From Terramyces sp. JEL0728 (taxonomy: Eukaryota > Chytridiomycota > Chytridiomycetes > Rhizophydiales > Terramycetaceae), in the NCBI GenBank assembly GCA_027603945.1, contig JADIIU010000003.1, positions 124,001-188,000 of the forward strand: 64,000 nt of DNA, in the 5' to 3' direction. Each line of letters starts with the position of its first letter. Within the stretch, counting starts at the first letter, position 1. The notes under the pieces were generated by a model. The model had not been told where the DNA came from. It saw only the letters and a list, made by a program, of their open reading frames with translations, and did not search any database. Positions 21,666-32,278 of the stretch are shown here, in pieces. The position numbers and the translations under genes are program-made.

Positions 21666-23843
21666 TTACATATAATCGTCAGAGAGATAATGAGAATTTT
21701 CAAATTCGTGTATTTCAACAGTCAAGTCATCATCTCCAAAGATTGAATCAAGTATTTTGGAAATATCTGTAGCGTCAGCGTAATCGTTATTAACTATCTT
21801 GGTAGGCGGGTCTGGAAGGATCAATCCTTCATCATCAGACTTATCGTGCTCTTGCCACATGCGAGTAACAATCTCAGCATTCATTTGGCGAGGTTCGTTG
21901 GAAACATTTTGGTTTGATTGCTGTACACTGATGGCCGGGGATAGATTTGGAGTCTTGCCTAATGTTTTTCGCACCTTCTTTTCAATATGCTTGCCGTCGT
22001 AATCCCAACCGCCATCTGGTTTGATAGTCACTGTTCGGACATCATCCGCAGTTGAATCTACTATATTTCGCACTACCATATCCAAATTTAAAGTGTGTAG
22101 CTCTATATGTTTGCTACACACAGGACAAGTAAGGTTGAGATATTGTGCCCCTGTGGCATAGCTTGAAATCCAAGAATCCAAGTCGAAACACTGCTATTAA
22201 TTCGAAATACGTTTAAATGCTTACAGTGAGTACTGCGCACGGGCTGCTTCATTTTGGTCATTGTCAACGGGCAGTTTAAGGCAAGAGGCATAGATTCTAC
22301 CACCATCATGCACTCGTCATCAGTTCCATTGAAAAGCTCATCCACTGCGTTAGTAACATGTACCAAGCTTTTCAAAGTTACTTTCCACTAAATGCGGCCG
22401 TGTCTTTACATATTCCAATGCTTTCAAAGGAACCAAAAGGAAGAATGATTCAATTTTGAAAACATATTCTTCTTTTAATTTTTCTGATGAATAAAAGTGG
22501 ATGGAAAGCGTTGCTTTGCCTTCTTTCAAGTATGGTTTTACTAAAGTAGGTAAATTCGTCCCTATTGTTCCCAACATATTGTCCGGTGTTCGCTCGTACT
22601 TCTTTTTTTGTACGGGTATCTCCACTCCGTTTAATAGCACCGATTTCAAATTCACAGGCCAATCATGTCTTTCGGTACTATCCATCGCACGGTGACATCT
22701 CAGCTGAATGAAGGCATCTACATTTCCCAACTTTAGCTGTTCTTTAGAAACCGCAAACTCTGCATGCACACTACTGGAAGCCCTGACATTTCCAGATTGA
22801 TAGATAATACAGTGTGATAATGGAATATAGCTACCTCTATTCGGCACAGACGGCGTATGAATGTGAGAGAATGAGTTTGCTACCATTGAAGTTAAATTTG
22901 TAGGATTTGGTGCTATAGACATTGGCGTATTAGCTCGAACAGACGATACAGTGGAGATTGGACGTATCGATGCACTTGCTATTGAATTTAGCCTCGCAGG
23001 GGTATGAACTGCAGAATTTTGCATAGCTGGAATTGCCGCTCCAGAATTCAGTCTAGCCGGGACGTTCTCTGGTGCGCTATGATATTGGTAAGAGTAAGAA
23101 GTCTGGCGATGTATCCGGGGAGCGCCATTTGGTTCAAGTTGTGGGGTGGTTGTCATATCAAACTTTTTGAAAATCGGTGCGACCCATTCTGTAAGCTTGG
23201 AGCGCAAATGATGCACTCGAGGATCATAGTGTGCCAGAGCAGTAATTCCTACCAAATATCTATATTGCTGCAAGCATAAAGTTAAATCTACGCGTTATTC
23301 TAACTTACTTTCAAATAATGGTAAAAACTTTGCTCTGTATTTGAGTATTATTTCCAATAAACGATAGAATCCCAGCGGTTCGTGTGGCTCTTCAATACAA
23401 ATCTTTGCAATTTGAACTAATATCGCTGACAATAATGGGACATATGCTCTGTTGTAGGCAAGAGGATTCTTACACCAGAATGTCATTTCCTTTATCACTT
23501 CCGATAGCGCTGAACTATTTTGTAACACCTCTCTCAAATATTTCAATCTTTCTATATTTCTATTCATTAGGGATTCATTCGACTGTGCAGATTGGGTAGT
23601 ATAGATTGACGGGGGTGGTAAAGAACGGATTCCAGATCCTGCAAAGTTACCATGTATCTGTGGTGTTAACGTCGTTGGCGTATTAACTGGTATCTGGAGG
23701 CTAGGTTGAACCGTTGTTTGTTGTGATAAGGTGCCGGGATGGGCTGTAGATAGTTCCTTTTGCAAATTCTCTGCCTGTTTCATAAAATATTGCAGCAGAT
23801 TTTGCTTTTGTTCAACTGTTAAATTCGACATTTCCGGTTGCAT
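21666..23843 (-). CDS. SUMO E3 ligase of the PIAS/SIZ family
   Basis: The product (about 705 aa) has a helical, Gln/Pro-rich N-terminus, a PINIT domain from about residue 330 to 470, and an SP-RING with NCPLTMTKMKQPVRSTHCKHL and TCPVCSKHI, the zinc ligands that recruit the SUMO E2. An acidic tail with a possible SUMO-interacting stretch (TVEIHEF) closes it. Three introns of 19-21 nt join the frames; the 20-nt one, gtatttcgaattaatagcag, lies between HCKHLN and CFDLDSW inside the RING. I see no SAP domain at the N-terminus, unlike most relatives. A second ATG at 23831 could also be used. Confidence 0.9.
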
Positions 23844-23970
23844 CTCGAGATCTCTGGAAAGTAAAGAAATAAAATTACTGTCCAGTCCTTAATATCAAAT
23901 AACCAACCCGATAATTGGAAATACAAAATGAGTAGCTGACACACCGCAATTTTACCACGAAAAAGTTTTC

Positions 23971-24903
23971 ATGAATATTTTGGTCATTGGTGCTGGTGCG
24001 GTTGGATGCACATATGGTTCCCACTTTCAACACTCTGGAGCAAAAGTGTCTCTAGTGTGTCGCTCAAACTACGACGCTATTAAATCCAGAGGAATCAAGT
24101 TTGAGACATATAATTGGGGAGACTACACATTCTCACCCGATGGCGTGTTTAAAACAGTAAAAGAAGCTGCGGGGATATATGATCATGTCATTGTTACGAC
24201 GAAAGCGACTCCAAATATAAACTTGGTCGAACTCATCCAACCAGTCGTTACGGACAATACCATGATTCACTTGATTCAAAACGGGATTGGAATTGAAGAT
24301 GATTTAGCTGCTCAATATCCAAACAATCCAATTGTGTCTTGTATAGCTTATATCGCGTGTCACCAACCAGAGCCAGGATACATAATCGCAACATCGCATG
24401 TCACTTACTTTACTTTGGGGCTGTTCAAACTCAATCCGGTGGACAATGAAAAACTTCAAAGATTCGTTGATCACGGTACGGCAGGCGGATTGACGTTGAA
24501 TAAGGATGACTGTATCCAGCGATCGCGATGGAAAAAGCTTATTTGGAACGGCTCATTTAACCCACTATCGATTGTATCCGGGAACAAGACTTGTAAAGAA
24601 ATGCTTGATGATGAAGATTTACACTCACTTGTCCGAAGCTTGATGCTAGAAGTAGTCACAGTAGCCAATCAGCTGTTTGAAGAAAAGATTCCCTTGGAAG
24701 CAATAGATGAAAATATTGCAAATACTGTAAAGATTGGCCATTACAAACCAAGTATGTTGTTGGATTGGGAACACGGTAATCCAATTGAAATTGACGCAAT
24801 CTTGAGAAACCCTATCCAGGTTGCGGAAAAGAATGGTCTAGCAATGCCAAATCTAAACGTAATTTACAAACTTTTAAAAGCCAAATCAAGAGAGAAACAA
24901 TAA
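23971..24903 (+). CDS. Ketopantoate reductase-like oxidoreductase (ApbA/PanE family), copy 1
   Basis: A 310-aa intronless frame begins with a Rossmann fold (MNILVIGAGAVGCTYGSHF). The family also includes the lysine in VTTKAT, the IQNGIG loop and the C-terminal helical domain with KPSMLLDWEHGNPIEI, which resembles the substrate-binding KPSMLQD motif. 2-dehydropantoate reductase makes pantoate for CoA, but many fungal relatives have unknown substrates, so the reaction is only inferred. It stands 69 bases before a tandem copy. It is one of the few intron-free genes here. Confidence 0.85.
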   Translation: MNILVIGAGAVGCTYGSHFQHSGAKVSLVCRSNYDAIKSRGIKFETYNWGDYTFSPDGVFKTVKEAAGIYDHVIVTTKATPNINLVELIQPVVTDNTMIHLIQNGIGIEDDLAAQYPNNPIVSCIAYIACHQPEPGYIIATSHVTYFTLGLFKLNPVDNEKLQRFVDHGTAGGLTLNKDDCIQRSRWKKLIWNGSFNPLSIVSGNKTCKEMLDDEDLHSLVRSLMLEVVTVANQLFEEKIPLEAIDENIANTVKIGHYKPSMLLDWEHGNPIEIDAILRNPIQVAEKNGLAMPNLNVIYKLLKAKSREKQ

Positions 24904-24972
24904 AATACTGGATAAGAGTAAATTTGTATTCCAGTGCACCGCGTTCATCAGCGCTTCATCTCTAAAATTTTT

Positions 24973-25911
24973 ATGAATATCTTGGTAGTTGGAGCTGGAG
25001 CAGTTGGATGCAAATATGCTTCGCACTTTCGACATTCCGGGAATTTAGTATCCTTAGTTTGCAGATCAAACTATCAGGCCATAAAATCGCAGGGAGTCAA
25101 ATTTGACTGTGCATTCAAAGGAAATTACACATTCATACCAGATAATGTATTTCGATCGACTACAGAAACCGTCGGCAATTTTGATCATGTAGTAGTAACA
25201 ACCAAAGCGACTTCCAACATAAACTTGGTGGAGCTTTTGAAACCAGTTGTAGCTGAAAACACAATGATTCATTTGATGCAAAATGGGATCGGGATTGAAA
25301 ACGACGTGGCAAGCAGTTACCCAAATAACCCTGTTGTCTCAAGCATCGCCTATATTGCATCCCACCAAAAAGAACCAGGACATGTAGTTGTCTCGTCTAA
25401 AATCACTTACTTTAAAGTTGGTCTATTCAAACTAAATGATGCCGACAATACAAAGTTGCAAAAATTTGTTGATGACGGTGTATCAGGAGGGTTGTCCATT
25501 TACAGAGACGACTGTATTCAAAGGTCGCGTTGGTGGAAGTTGATATGGAATGGATCGTTCAACCCGCTTTCAATAGTATCGGGGAACAAAACTTGTAAAG
25601 AAATGCTTGATGATGAATATTTGCATTCGCTGATTCGTAGTTTGATGACTGAGGTGGTCACAGTTGCAAATCTAGTGTGTCCAGAAAAGATTCCGCTTGA
25701 AGCGGTTGACGAACACATTAATTACACTTTGAAACTAGGACATTACAAACCAAGTATGTTGTTGGATTGGGAACACGGTAATCCAATTGAAATTGAAACT
25801 ATACTTGGAAACCCAATTCTTTTGGCCGAAAAACATGGACTTGAAATGCCAAATCTCAAAGTGATGTATCAATTACTTCAATCGATGATAAATGACCGCA
25901 ATGCAAAATAA
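24973..25911 (+). CDS. Ketopantoate reductase-like oxidoreductase, copy 2
   Basis: This 312-aa intronless paralog of the gene before it has the same Rossmann start (MNILVVGAGAVGCKYASHF), TTKAT, MQNGIG and KPSMLLDWEHGNPIEI motifs. I start it at the ATG at 24973, aligned with copy 1; an in-frame ATG at 24934 would add 13 residues. Most of the DNA has diverged, but 56 bases coding CattyKPSMLLDWEHGNPIEI-region (about 25742-25797) are identical to copy 1. That suggests recent gene conversion or strong constraint. The function is as uncertain as for copy 1. Confidence 0.85.
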   Translation: MNILVVGAGAVGCKYASHFRHSGNLVSLVCRSNYQAIKSQGVKFDCAFKGNYTFIPDNVFRSTTETVGNFDHVVVTTKATSNINLVELLKPVVAENTMIHLMQNGIGIENDVASSYPNNPVVSSIAYIASHQKEPGHVVVSSKITYFKVGLFKLNDADNTKLQKFVDDGVSGGLSIYRDDCIQRSRWWKLIWNGSFNPLSIVSGNKTCKEMLDDEYLHSLIRSLMTEVVTVANLVCPEKIPLEAVDEHINYTLKLGHYKPSMLLDWEHGNPIEIETILGNPILLAEKHGLEMPNLKVMYQLLQSMINDRNAK

Positions 25912-25928
25912 AAGAATGAATTCTATAT

Positions 25929-26909
25929 TTACTGTTCCTTTTCCCTAATTTCCCCTAATAATGTTTCCTTTGCTTCTTCAAAATCGATATCATCGTCTTC
26001 CTTATTGAGGTATTTTTCAGCTACTTCCTGCGCATATCGGTCCCACATATCCCAACGGTCTGCAGTCTCAAATATAGACTCATTGCCTTTCTCCAGCCCC
26101 CCGAATATATATCCGTTCGCTTTATCTACTGCCCTAATAATATGCATCATTGACTCTTTATCTTGCACACATAACGTAAAGTATCCAACCAGCCCAAATT
26201 CCTCCACCAATTCGCAAAGAGCTGCATTCAATTTCTTGTATTTAGCAGTAAACGGATCCAGATCCAGCCTTTCTAATAAATAAGACAAGTCTTGGACCTG
26301 TGTGTAAAAATCTAGATTGAAATCTACGTTAACTATAGGCTACCTAGCTTTCCGTACGATTCAATCAGATCTATTTTTGACAATACATTGACCTGAGGAC
26401 ATTCCAGTTGCAGCATTGTTTTTAGCGATACCATCAGCATCGAAACATACTTTGAAGGGTCGACACAGTAGTGCGAGTCTACTAAATGAGTAACACACAA
26501 TCGATAGTCTTTCTTTTGTAGAGCGATAATAATATTCTTTAATGAATTGTGGTTGGTAAATAATTCCACTTGCCCAGGAATGTCAAAAATGAAATATTCA
26601 TCTAATTTAGGATGGAATACCTTTATGCTGTTCCAGTCTTTCAAATAACCAATCAATATTCGTTTCAAGATATTCCATGCAAAAGATCAATCCTCCGTTT
26701 GGTCCAAGCGAATATTCATCCATTGCGTCTTGCAGTGTAATCAATTCTGAAATATCAATATCAGCTTTGTACGGCACACCATCATTCGCAGGATCCAGGT
26801 TGATAATTATATACGGCCGTTCAATAGCAGTGTATACCTGTGATAATCCATAGCAATAAGTGGTTTTCCCACATCCTGGCGGTCCGACTACTACTTGGCC
26901 AAATGGCAT
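25929..26909 (-). CDS. GPN2: GPN-loop GTPase 2
   Basis: GPN2 is a cytosolic GTPase needed for assembly and nuclear import of RNA polymerases. It begins MPFGQVVVGPPGCGKTTYC (P-loop) and carries NLDPANDG, the Gly-Pro-Asn insert in SLGPNGGL, FDIPGQVELFT, THLVDSHYC and VLSKIDLI. Two introns (19 nt near 26615-26633, and gtagcctatagttaacgtag) give 313 aa, the usual length. GPN2 rather than GPN1/3 is chosen from the FGQVV start and the LVDSHYC block. The C-terminus ends in an acidic helix. Confidence 0.93.
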
Positions 26910-26998
26910 TTTAAAAAAGATCAAACTTTTTGATACCAGAAAATGCTTGAATGTAAATGGAAACATAATGGAAAAGGAAACCGTTTATGTAAAATATA

Positions 26999-27426
26999 TT
27001 AATTTGATGGTGCGGATTTGTCTTTCTTTTCTAGCTCCAATTCAATTCTTTCCTTGGCTCTGAATACTTTGGATTGCAAATAGAATGAACCGCCGTTGTT
27101 TGGATCGTTGACTTCAAATAATTTATCATATTTCTTGTTAATCAATTCTTACTTTTTTAATTTCGTCCATTTCCAGTCTTTCTACATCCAAAATCTTTTT
27201 CGCTTCATCCAATTCCATTCCTGTGAGCCTGGTCAATGCATCCTTTGACGTAGATGCTGCTGCAATTGCTGATTTTCCAGACTCTATTTATTAATTGAAT
27301 GGTACCTGCTGCGGCTGCTCTATATGCGTCCAGGAATGCTCTTGCTAATATTCTTCCTCCTACCAACACTACCTGTGTAACTAGTCTTGCGGGCTATTTA
27401 TTAGTATATTATTTTACATTGGCCAT
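26999..27426 (-). CDS. PAM16: Mitochondrial import motor subunit PAM16/TIM16
   Basis: PAM16 is the J-like partner that holds PAM18 on the TIM23 import channel in the mitochondrial inner membrane. It is too split to show as a long frame. Three introns (24 nt after MAN, 22 nt near 27290-27311 and 19 nt near 27142-27160) give 120 aa. Matching parts are VVLVGGRILARAFLDAYRAA, then LTGMELDEAKKILDVE and KKYDKLFEVNDPNNGGSFYL, ending QSKVFRAKERIELEL. As in PAM16 generally, the HPD tripeptide of true J proteins is absent (DP instead). The start is an ATG 37 bases from another possible ATG on the opposite strand. Confidence 0.9.
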
Positions 27427-27663
27427 AATTTTTTTTCTAAAAAATTCAAGTTGATTTTTAAGTATGTCGGGGACGAGTAGAATGGAATTCTTTGATATTC
27501 CAAATCAGCAGTGAGGATGATTGCTGCGAATATGTCCTCTCGGCGATTCAAGCCTTTCTATCGAGTATAGGGTTTCAAAATTTCACAAATATTAAATTGT
27601 ATAAATTTGCACCAGCAAAAACTGAAAATTGCAGACAATTATTTGTTTCCCTACAATATTTGC
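27427..27663. other. 237-bp stretch between PAM16 and APC7, no assigned gene
   Basis: An ATG at 27464 opens only 16 codons, and a longer frame (27492-27737) starts without ATG and runs into APC7 in another frame. It has a mildly convincing helix-like composition but no family I recognise. I treat the stretch as the two divergent promoters plus perhaps a small exon. Confidence 0.35.
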
Positions 27664-29314
27664 ATGCAGAAACAAATCTTGGAAAAAGCCATAGAGCTAT
27701 TCAAACAAGGACTATATTCCTCCAGCCAGATACTTGCTGAATTGTTAATCAACGAAAAGCATGCGCAATCGCTAATCCTGTATGCAGACTGTCTCGTAAA
27801 GTCAAAGCAGTACAAGAGATCACTGAAATATTACCAGCAAGCGTTAAATCTGAAAAAGAGTAGTCTGCAGGAAGAGTGGTTACAGCAAGCTTTGAATAGA
27901 TTTATTGATGCTTGTATAACATCAAAGGAATATTACATTGCCAAGGAATGCAAGTGAATTGCTAATTCAGGGTTGGAAAAGACAAAGATAAAGTCGATCA
28001 GGACACTAAATCAGCTTGCGACAGTGTATGAATACTTTGGTGAGATAAAGTAATCAGAACTAATGCAGATCAGCAATTGACTGTTACAAGCAGATATTGA
28101 AAGCACAGCCGTATGCAATTGAAACAATTCAAGGTATTCATTGATTTATAAGCCTTACTAGTTCATGGATTATCACTAAAGGAGCTGCAACCGCTGTTAA
28201 TCGACGATGCATTTATTAATCAATTCGCAATCGGACTACATTCTGCACAGAATTGTAATTTTACGGCCGGGCTGTCTGTATTTCAAGATATGGAAAGAGA
28301 GTACAAGTCCAGCACGTTTTTAACGCTGCAAGTTGCTAATGTTTATAGCAAATCCGGAGATCCACACGCTGCAATTCAAATCCATCGAAATGTACTTAAA
28401 ATGGATCCTGCATGCATTGATGGGTAATTATTGAATAACCAGACTTGATAATTATGCGCTGTTGAACCTTGAAATCGGGAAATTAGATGTGCTGCAAAAG
28501 TACGTTAAACTAACACAGATTGGCTTTAGAGTCGTACGATCGGAATGAAGAGAGACCAGAAGTGTGGATTACTAGAGCTATTAATTTATTTGCAAAAGAG
28601 CAACACGAGAATGCCCTTGACCTTGTCGAAAAAGCAATCACAATCGCACCAAGGCATATGTTGGGGCATGTGGTAAAGGGAAAGATACTGACAGAGACCG
28701 GAAAGATTGGCGAAGCAGCTCAATCATATAGGAACGCGTACCGATTAGAGAGAGATTTATCCAACTATGAAGGATTGATCAAAAGTTACACAAAGCTTGG
28801 CAAATTATTGGAAGCAACTTCAACAGCAAAAGAAGCCCTTGCTTTGCTACCAAACTCGCCAAGAGCAGTAACTCTTGCTGGATTGGTGATGGCCGAAAAC
28901 CCATCTTTGCACAATAAGGTAATCAAAGATAAAGACAGGCAAAAGAGTATTTGGAGAAAGCAATTAAAATGAATTCAAAATTAAATGACCCTCTATTCGG
29001 ACTGGCAGATTTGTACTTTAAGCAAAACCATGTACAAAAAGCAATTGATCTACTTGAACAGCACTCCAGTCATCACCATCACTATAAAATTCACGTAAAG
29101 TTAGGAAACTTGTATTGCCAATTGCAAGAATGGTCCAAGGCTACGTTGAATTATCATACCGCGTTAAAGTAGCATTTTTTAACATAGTATATTCCCTGAC
29201 TGTGCTGCTGCCAAAAGAGGATTAGCAGATATTGAAAAAACAATCAATGGTAACGATGAAGGAGAAGACCTTGAAGAAGAGGATGTGGACATTCAGTCAA
29301 TAGATGAAGAATAA
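27664..29314 (+). CDS. APC7: Anaphase-promoting complex subunit 7
   Basis: APC7 is a TPR scaffold of the APC/C ubiquitin ligase, present in animals, plants and some early fungi but lost in yeasts (family knowledge). Seven introns of 19-21 nt give 504 aa: an N-terminal pair of helices (KAIELFKQGLYSSSQILAEL), many TPR units (for example RPEVWITRAINLFAKEQHEN and NYEGLIKSYTKLGKLLEA) and an acidic tail (DEGEDLEEEDVDIQS), as in animal APC7. One intron, at 27950-27970, starts with GC. The start ATG at 27664 fits the family N-terminus. Related TPR subunits were considered, but the tail and repeat order fit APC7. Confidence 0.85.
27950..27970 (+). other. GC-AG 21-nt intron in APC7
   Basis: The segment begins GCAAGT, the extended consensus of GC-AG introns, contains GCTAAT and ends TTCAG. 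Removing it gives AAG GAA TGG TTG GAA and keeps the TPR frame. The alternative GT inside it leads to the wrong frame and an early stop. Confidence 0.7.
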
Positions 29315-29398
29315 ATTTGTGTTTGCAGCCTTCAAATGCGTTATTTGTTCTTTCAACCCTACATTTATGGGATAATTCTTTTCAATAAATTTCGCGAG

Positions 29399-31052
29399 AT
29401 GAATCTGGACAAGCAAGCTTTTCAAAAGCTAAGTCAAATTGTCCAATCGCTTGGAATCAAGTTAAAAAGTATAAATGAGTGCTCCAGCGAGTTATGGATA
29501 TGGATATACGAGCATTTGACAGAGACTAAAGTCACCAATCTCTCTGGAATTATCAGTCACATGGAGTTCATCTCCGGAGTAGAGCTGGCACACTTGAACG
29601 TGACTAAAATCTTGGAAAAAGAGCCTGGGAATCTGGGATGCTTTGTTGATTTATTGTGGGAATTGTTCCTGGCGAAAATGCGAACCGAACCACTGGAAAA
29701 CTATGTGGATGAAAATACAAACATCACAGGAAAAACTAGTGATTTGATGGACGACACTTCGTTGCTGGAAAAGCTGGGAGATTATTCTGGATTGGATTCC
29801 GACTTTGAATCATCAAGACCAACAACAAGAGTATTGGGGAATAAGCACCTCCAAGTATGGCTAAACAAAGTTCAGGATGACGTAGAAAGATTCGCTAATA
29901 CGCATGCAGCAAAAGTCCCAAAGAAAGAAAAGAAACTGCGTTTTAAAGATGCTAGCTTTGATAATGGTCCACTGGAGATTAAACCTGAAGATAATCCTCA
30001 TCTTGCAGCCCTCAAGCTTAAATTTATGTCTCTTCAAAAGAATAAACCGTCAAAACGTAATGTGGCCAGTAGCCTTGTAGAAATACTTCAAATGCACGCA
30101 AAAATACTGAAAAAAGATGCTCCAAAATTAGCGACTAGAAAGGAAGAGCCGTTACAGCGTCCAATAGCCCACTCGCCTATCCTTGACAGGAATTTGTCAA
30201 AAGATTCCCTTGACCAAGAACTTGGATATGCAGCGGATGCTATTCCAAAGAGGGAAGCTGATAATCTACCTGAAAAAAACCTTGATGCATTTTTTGATCA
30301 TATCAAAGCACATGTCCCTATTTTAAGGAACGCTACAGAGCGGGACTATGAAATGGCAATGAAATCACAGATATCTTTGACCAAAAAGGCTCTAGACAAC
30401 CGCTTATGGCAGCAAAAAGTGGATTTACAGAAAGAATTTGAAAGTATAAAAGATACCGCTCCGCTAGATACCTTGCTGAAACAAATAGAACACGAAAACA
30501 GAGCAAAAGTGAAACGAGAAGAGATATTGTCCTTAAAGAATGCAAACAGTGCGCTCCAAAGCCAGTATAGACGTGTAAAGAGGTTGCAATACCGACAAAA
30601 AACTGTGATAGATGAAAATAAGAGGCGGCAGCGGAACCAAGCTCTTAAAGAAGAGCAATTTACCAACGGATTAGTGAACCAATACATGGAGTCCCAAAGA
30701 AGGTCGTTGGTAGAGTACAGGAAAGAAGAGAGCGAGCTTAAAAAACAGCTGTTACAAAAAAGACAGCAAGAGTCTGATAAAAAGACGTTTGTGCTTGAGC
30801 AGCAGATTGAGATGATCAAAGAGGAAATCCAAAGACTCCAGTTGGAAGAAGAGCTAATTAGAAAGTCAGAACGCGAGGTAATTTTCTCTGACTTAGGAAA
30901 CATTAAAGCTGATAAGGGAAACAAAGAAAATAGAGAGGGACAGGCTCAAACTGCAGAAAGATAGGATGATTACGGACTGGAGTGAGGAGTATAGGCAAGA
31001 CAGAGCAAAGTCGATAACGGTGGATTTTCGTGCGCGGCCAATAATAAAATAG
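29399..31052 (+). CDS. CEP95-like centrosomal coiled-coil protein
   Basis: Residues 1-100 resemble the calponin-homology-like N-terminal domain of CEP95 (CCDC45), for example HMEFISGVELAHLNVTKIL and GCFVDLLWELFL. A disordered middle follows, then a long Lys/Arg/Glu/Gln coiled coil over the last 200 residues. One 19-nt intron near 30878-30896 extends the end to the stop at 31050-31052, giving 544 aa. An in-frame ATG at 29336 could add 21 hydrophobic residues. The identification is by pattern and is less sure than for its neighbours. If right, it acts at centrosomes or basal bodies, in line with the flagellar genes here. Confidence 0.6.
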
Positions 31053-31210
31053 CGTTCCGTTCTCATTACTATTTTGCTGCGTAGATAACTCTTGATTTTA
31101 ATTTTGCTGGTCATTGTTCTATGAACGTGATCAACAGTCCTCACCATCTTTTTTACTTGCTGTGGCTTTTGACAAAACGGGTGAAGCCAGTGAAACTTGC
31201 CCAAATAAAA

Positions 31211-32211
31211 ATGTCCTCAGTGTTTATCCAGCAGCAACAGCAAGTAAACGAACTTGAGCGCACATTAAGCAGCGTATACGAAAATCAACCTGAATCGCCC
31301 CTATTTCCCAATGACAAAATATTCCAAGATACATCCAATTCACAAGATAGCAATTCCCCTACAACAGCATCAAAAACACCTACTAATAAAAATTACGATA
31401 ATATTGAAACAACAGATCAAGACACCAACTCGCCAGACCACCCAGATACAGCGGTTGAAAACGACGTAGATATGGAGCAGAGCGAAGATACACAGAAGGA
31501 GCTTTCTCAGAACAAACTAATATCAAATGTAAAGGAGCGGGTACGACGAGGCAAAGATATGATTGATTCGTCTTTTGAAAAGTAATTTCAGAATTAATCT
31601 TAGATTGTACAACCTCAAACTACAAGAATTGAATGTTGAACAAGAATTGCTAAAAAATGGAAAGCATCCTGAATACCATTCTAGACTGGCACAAATTGAA
31701 AAAGCCCGAGATTTAAGAATGGCAAGGTGTAAAGATCAATACAGCCGCATCCGCGAATCTATCACTATGCAGTACGACGCAAACGTAAAGCTTGCTTATG
31801 ACACTATGATGGTAACTCTGTTGTTCACAAAGAATGCCAAGCGCGAATTAAAACTGGAAAGCCTGAATCAGAGCACGAGAAATTTCTATAGAGCAGATAA
31901 GCGCATAAACTTACATGGTAAAGCTATTCTAATGCAGATATTGGACCTAAAATGAACCCTTATAAATTATTAAAAAAGAGGCAAATGTACAGACAAGCCT
32001 ATATTAATGGTAATAGAAATATCAATCTGCCGGAATGGACCACGCAATTGCTGAACAAGAGAAGCTCTGAAGGTTTCAAAAAGGTAGTCATTGTTTAAAG
32101 CAGCTTTGGACACCAGAGGGATGTTGTGGCTTGGACGAAAATGAGGTAGACGAAGACCTGCAAATGATAAACGCGATTTCTTCAGTATCTTCGGTGGTGG
32201 TTCAAAATTAG
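31211..32211 (+). CDS. SDS3: SDS3-like subunit of the SIN3/RPD3 histone deacetylase complex
   Basis: The family mark is the Sds3 domain: LYNLKLQELNVEQELLKNGKHPEY followed by RLAQIEKARDLRMARC and a coiled coil. Sds3 dimerises and holds SIN3 and the deacetylase together in the nucleus. A Gln- and Ser/Thr-rich disordered N-terminus of about 120 residues comes first. Introns near 31580 (22 nt), gtaaaagctattc-type near 31919 (20 nt) and gtagtcattgtttaaagcag near 32085 extend the frame to 312 aa. A fourth, frame-preserving 21-nt candidate (31810-31830) would take out TLLFTK-type residues. The ATG at 31211 is the first within a good context. Confidence 0.85.
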
Positions 32212-32278
32212 ATGATTAAATAAACCTGTTATTCCTTGCTATTAGCCAGTCTTAAAGCCAAATATAGTAATTTTTTTA

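Noticed and set aside
27492..27740. 82-codon plus-strand frame overlapping APC7
   Set aside because: It lacks an ATG and runs into APC7 exon 1 in a different frame; no family was recognised.
30346..30924. Ser/Phe/Cys-rich minus-strand frame of 192 codons
   Set aside because: It is a shadow of the CEP95-like coiled coil on the other strand.
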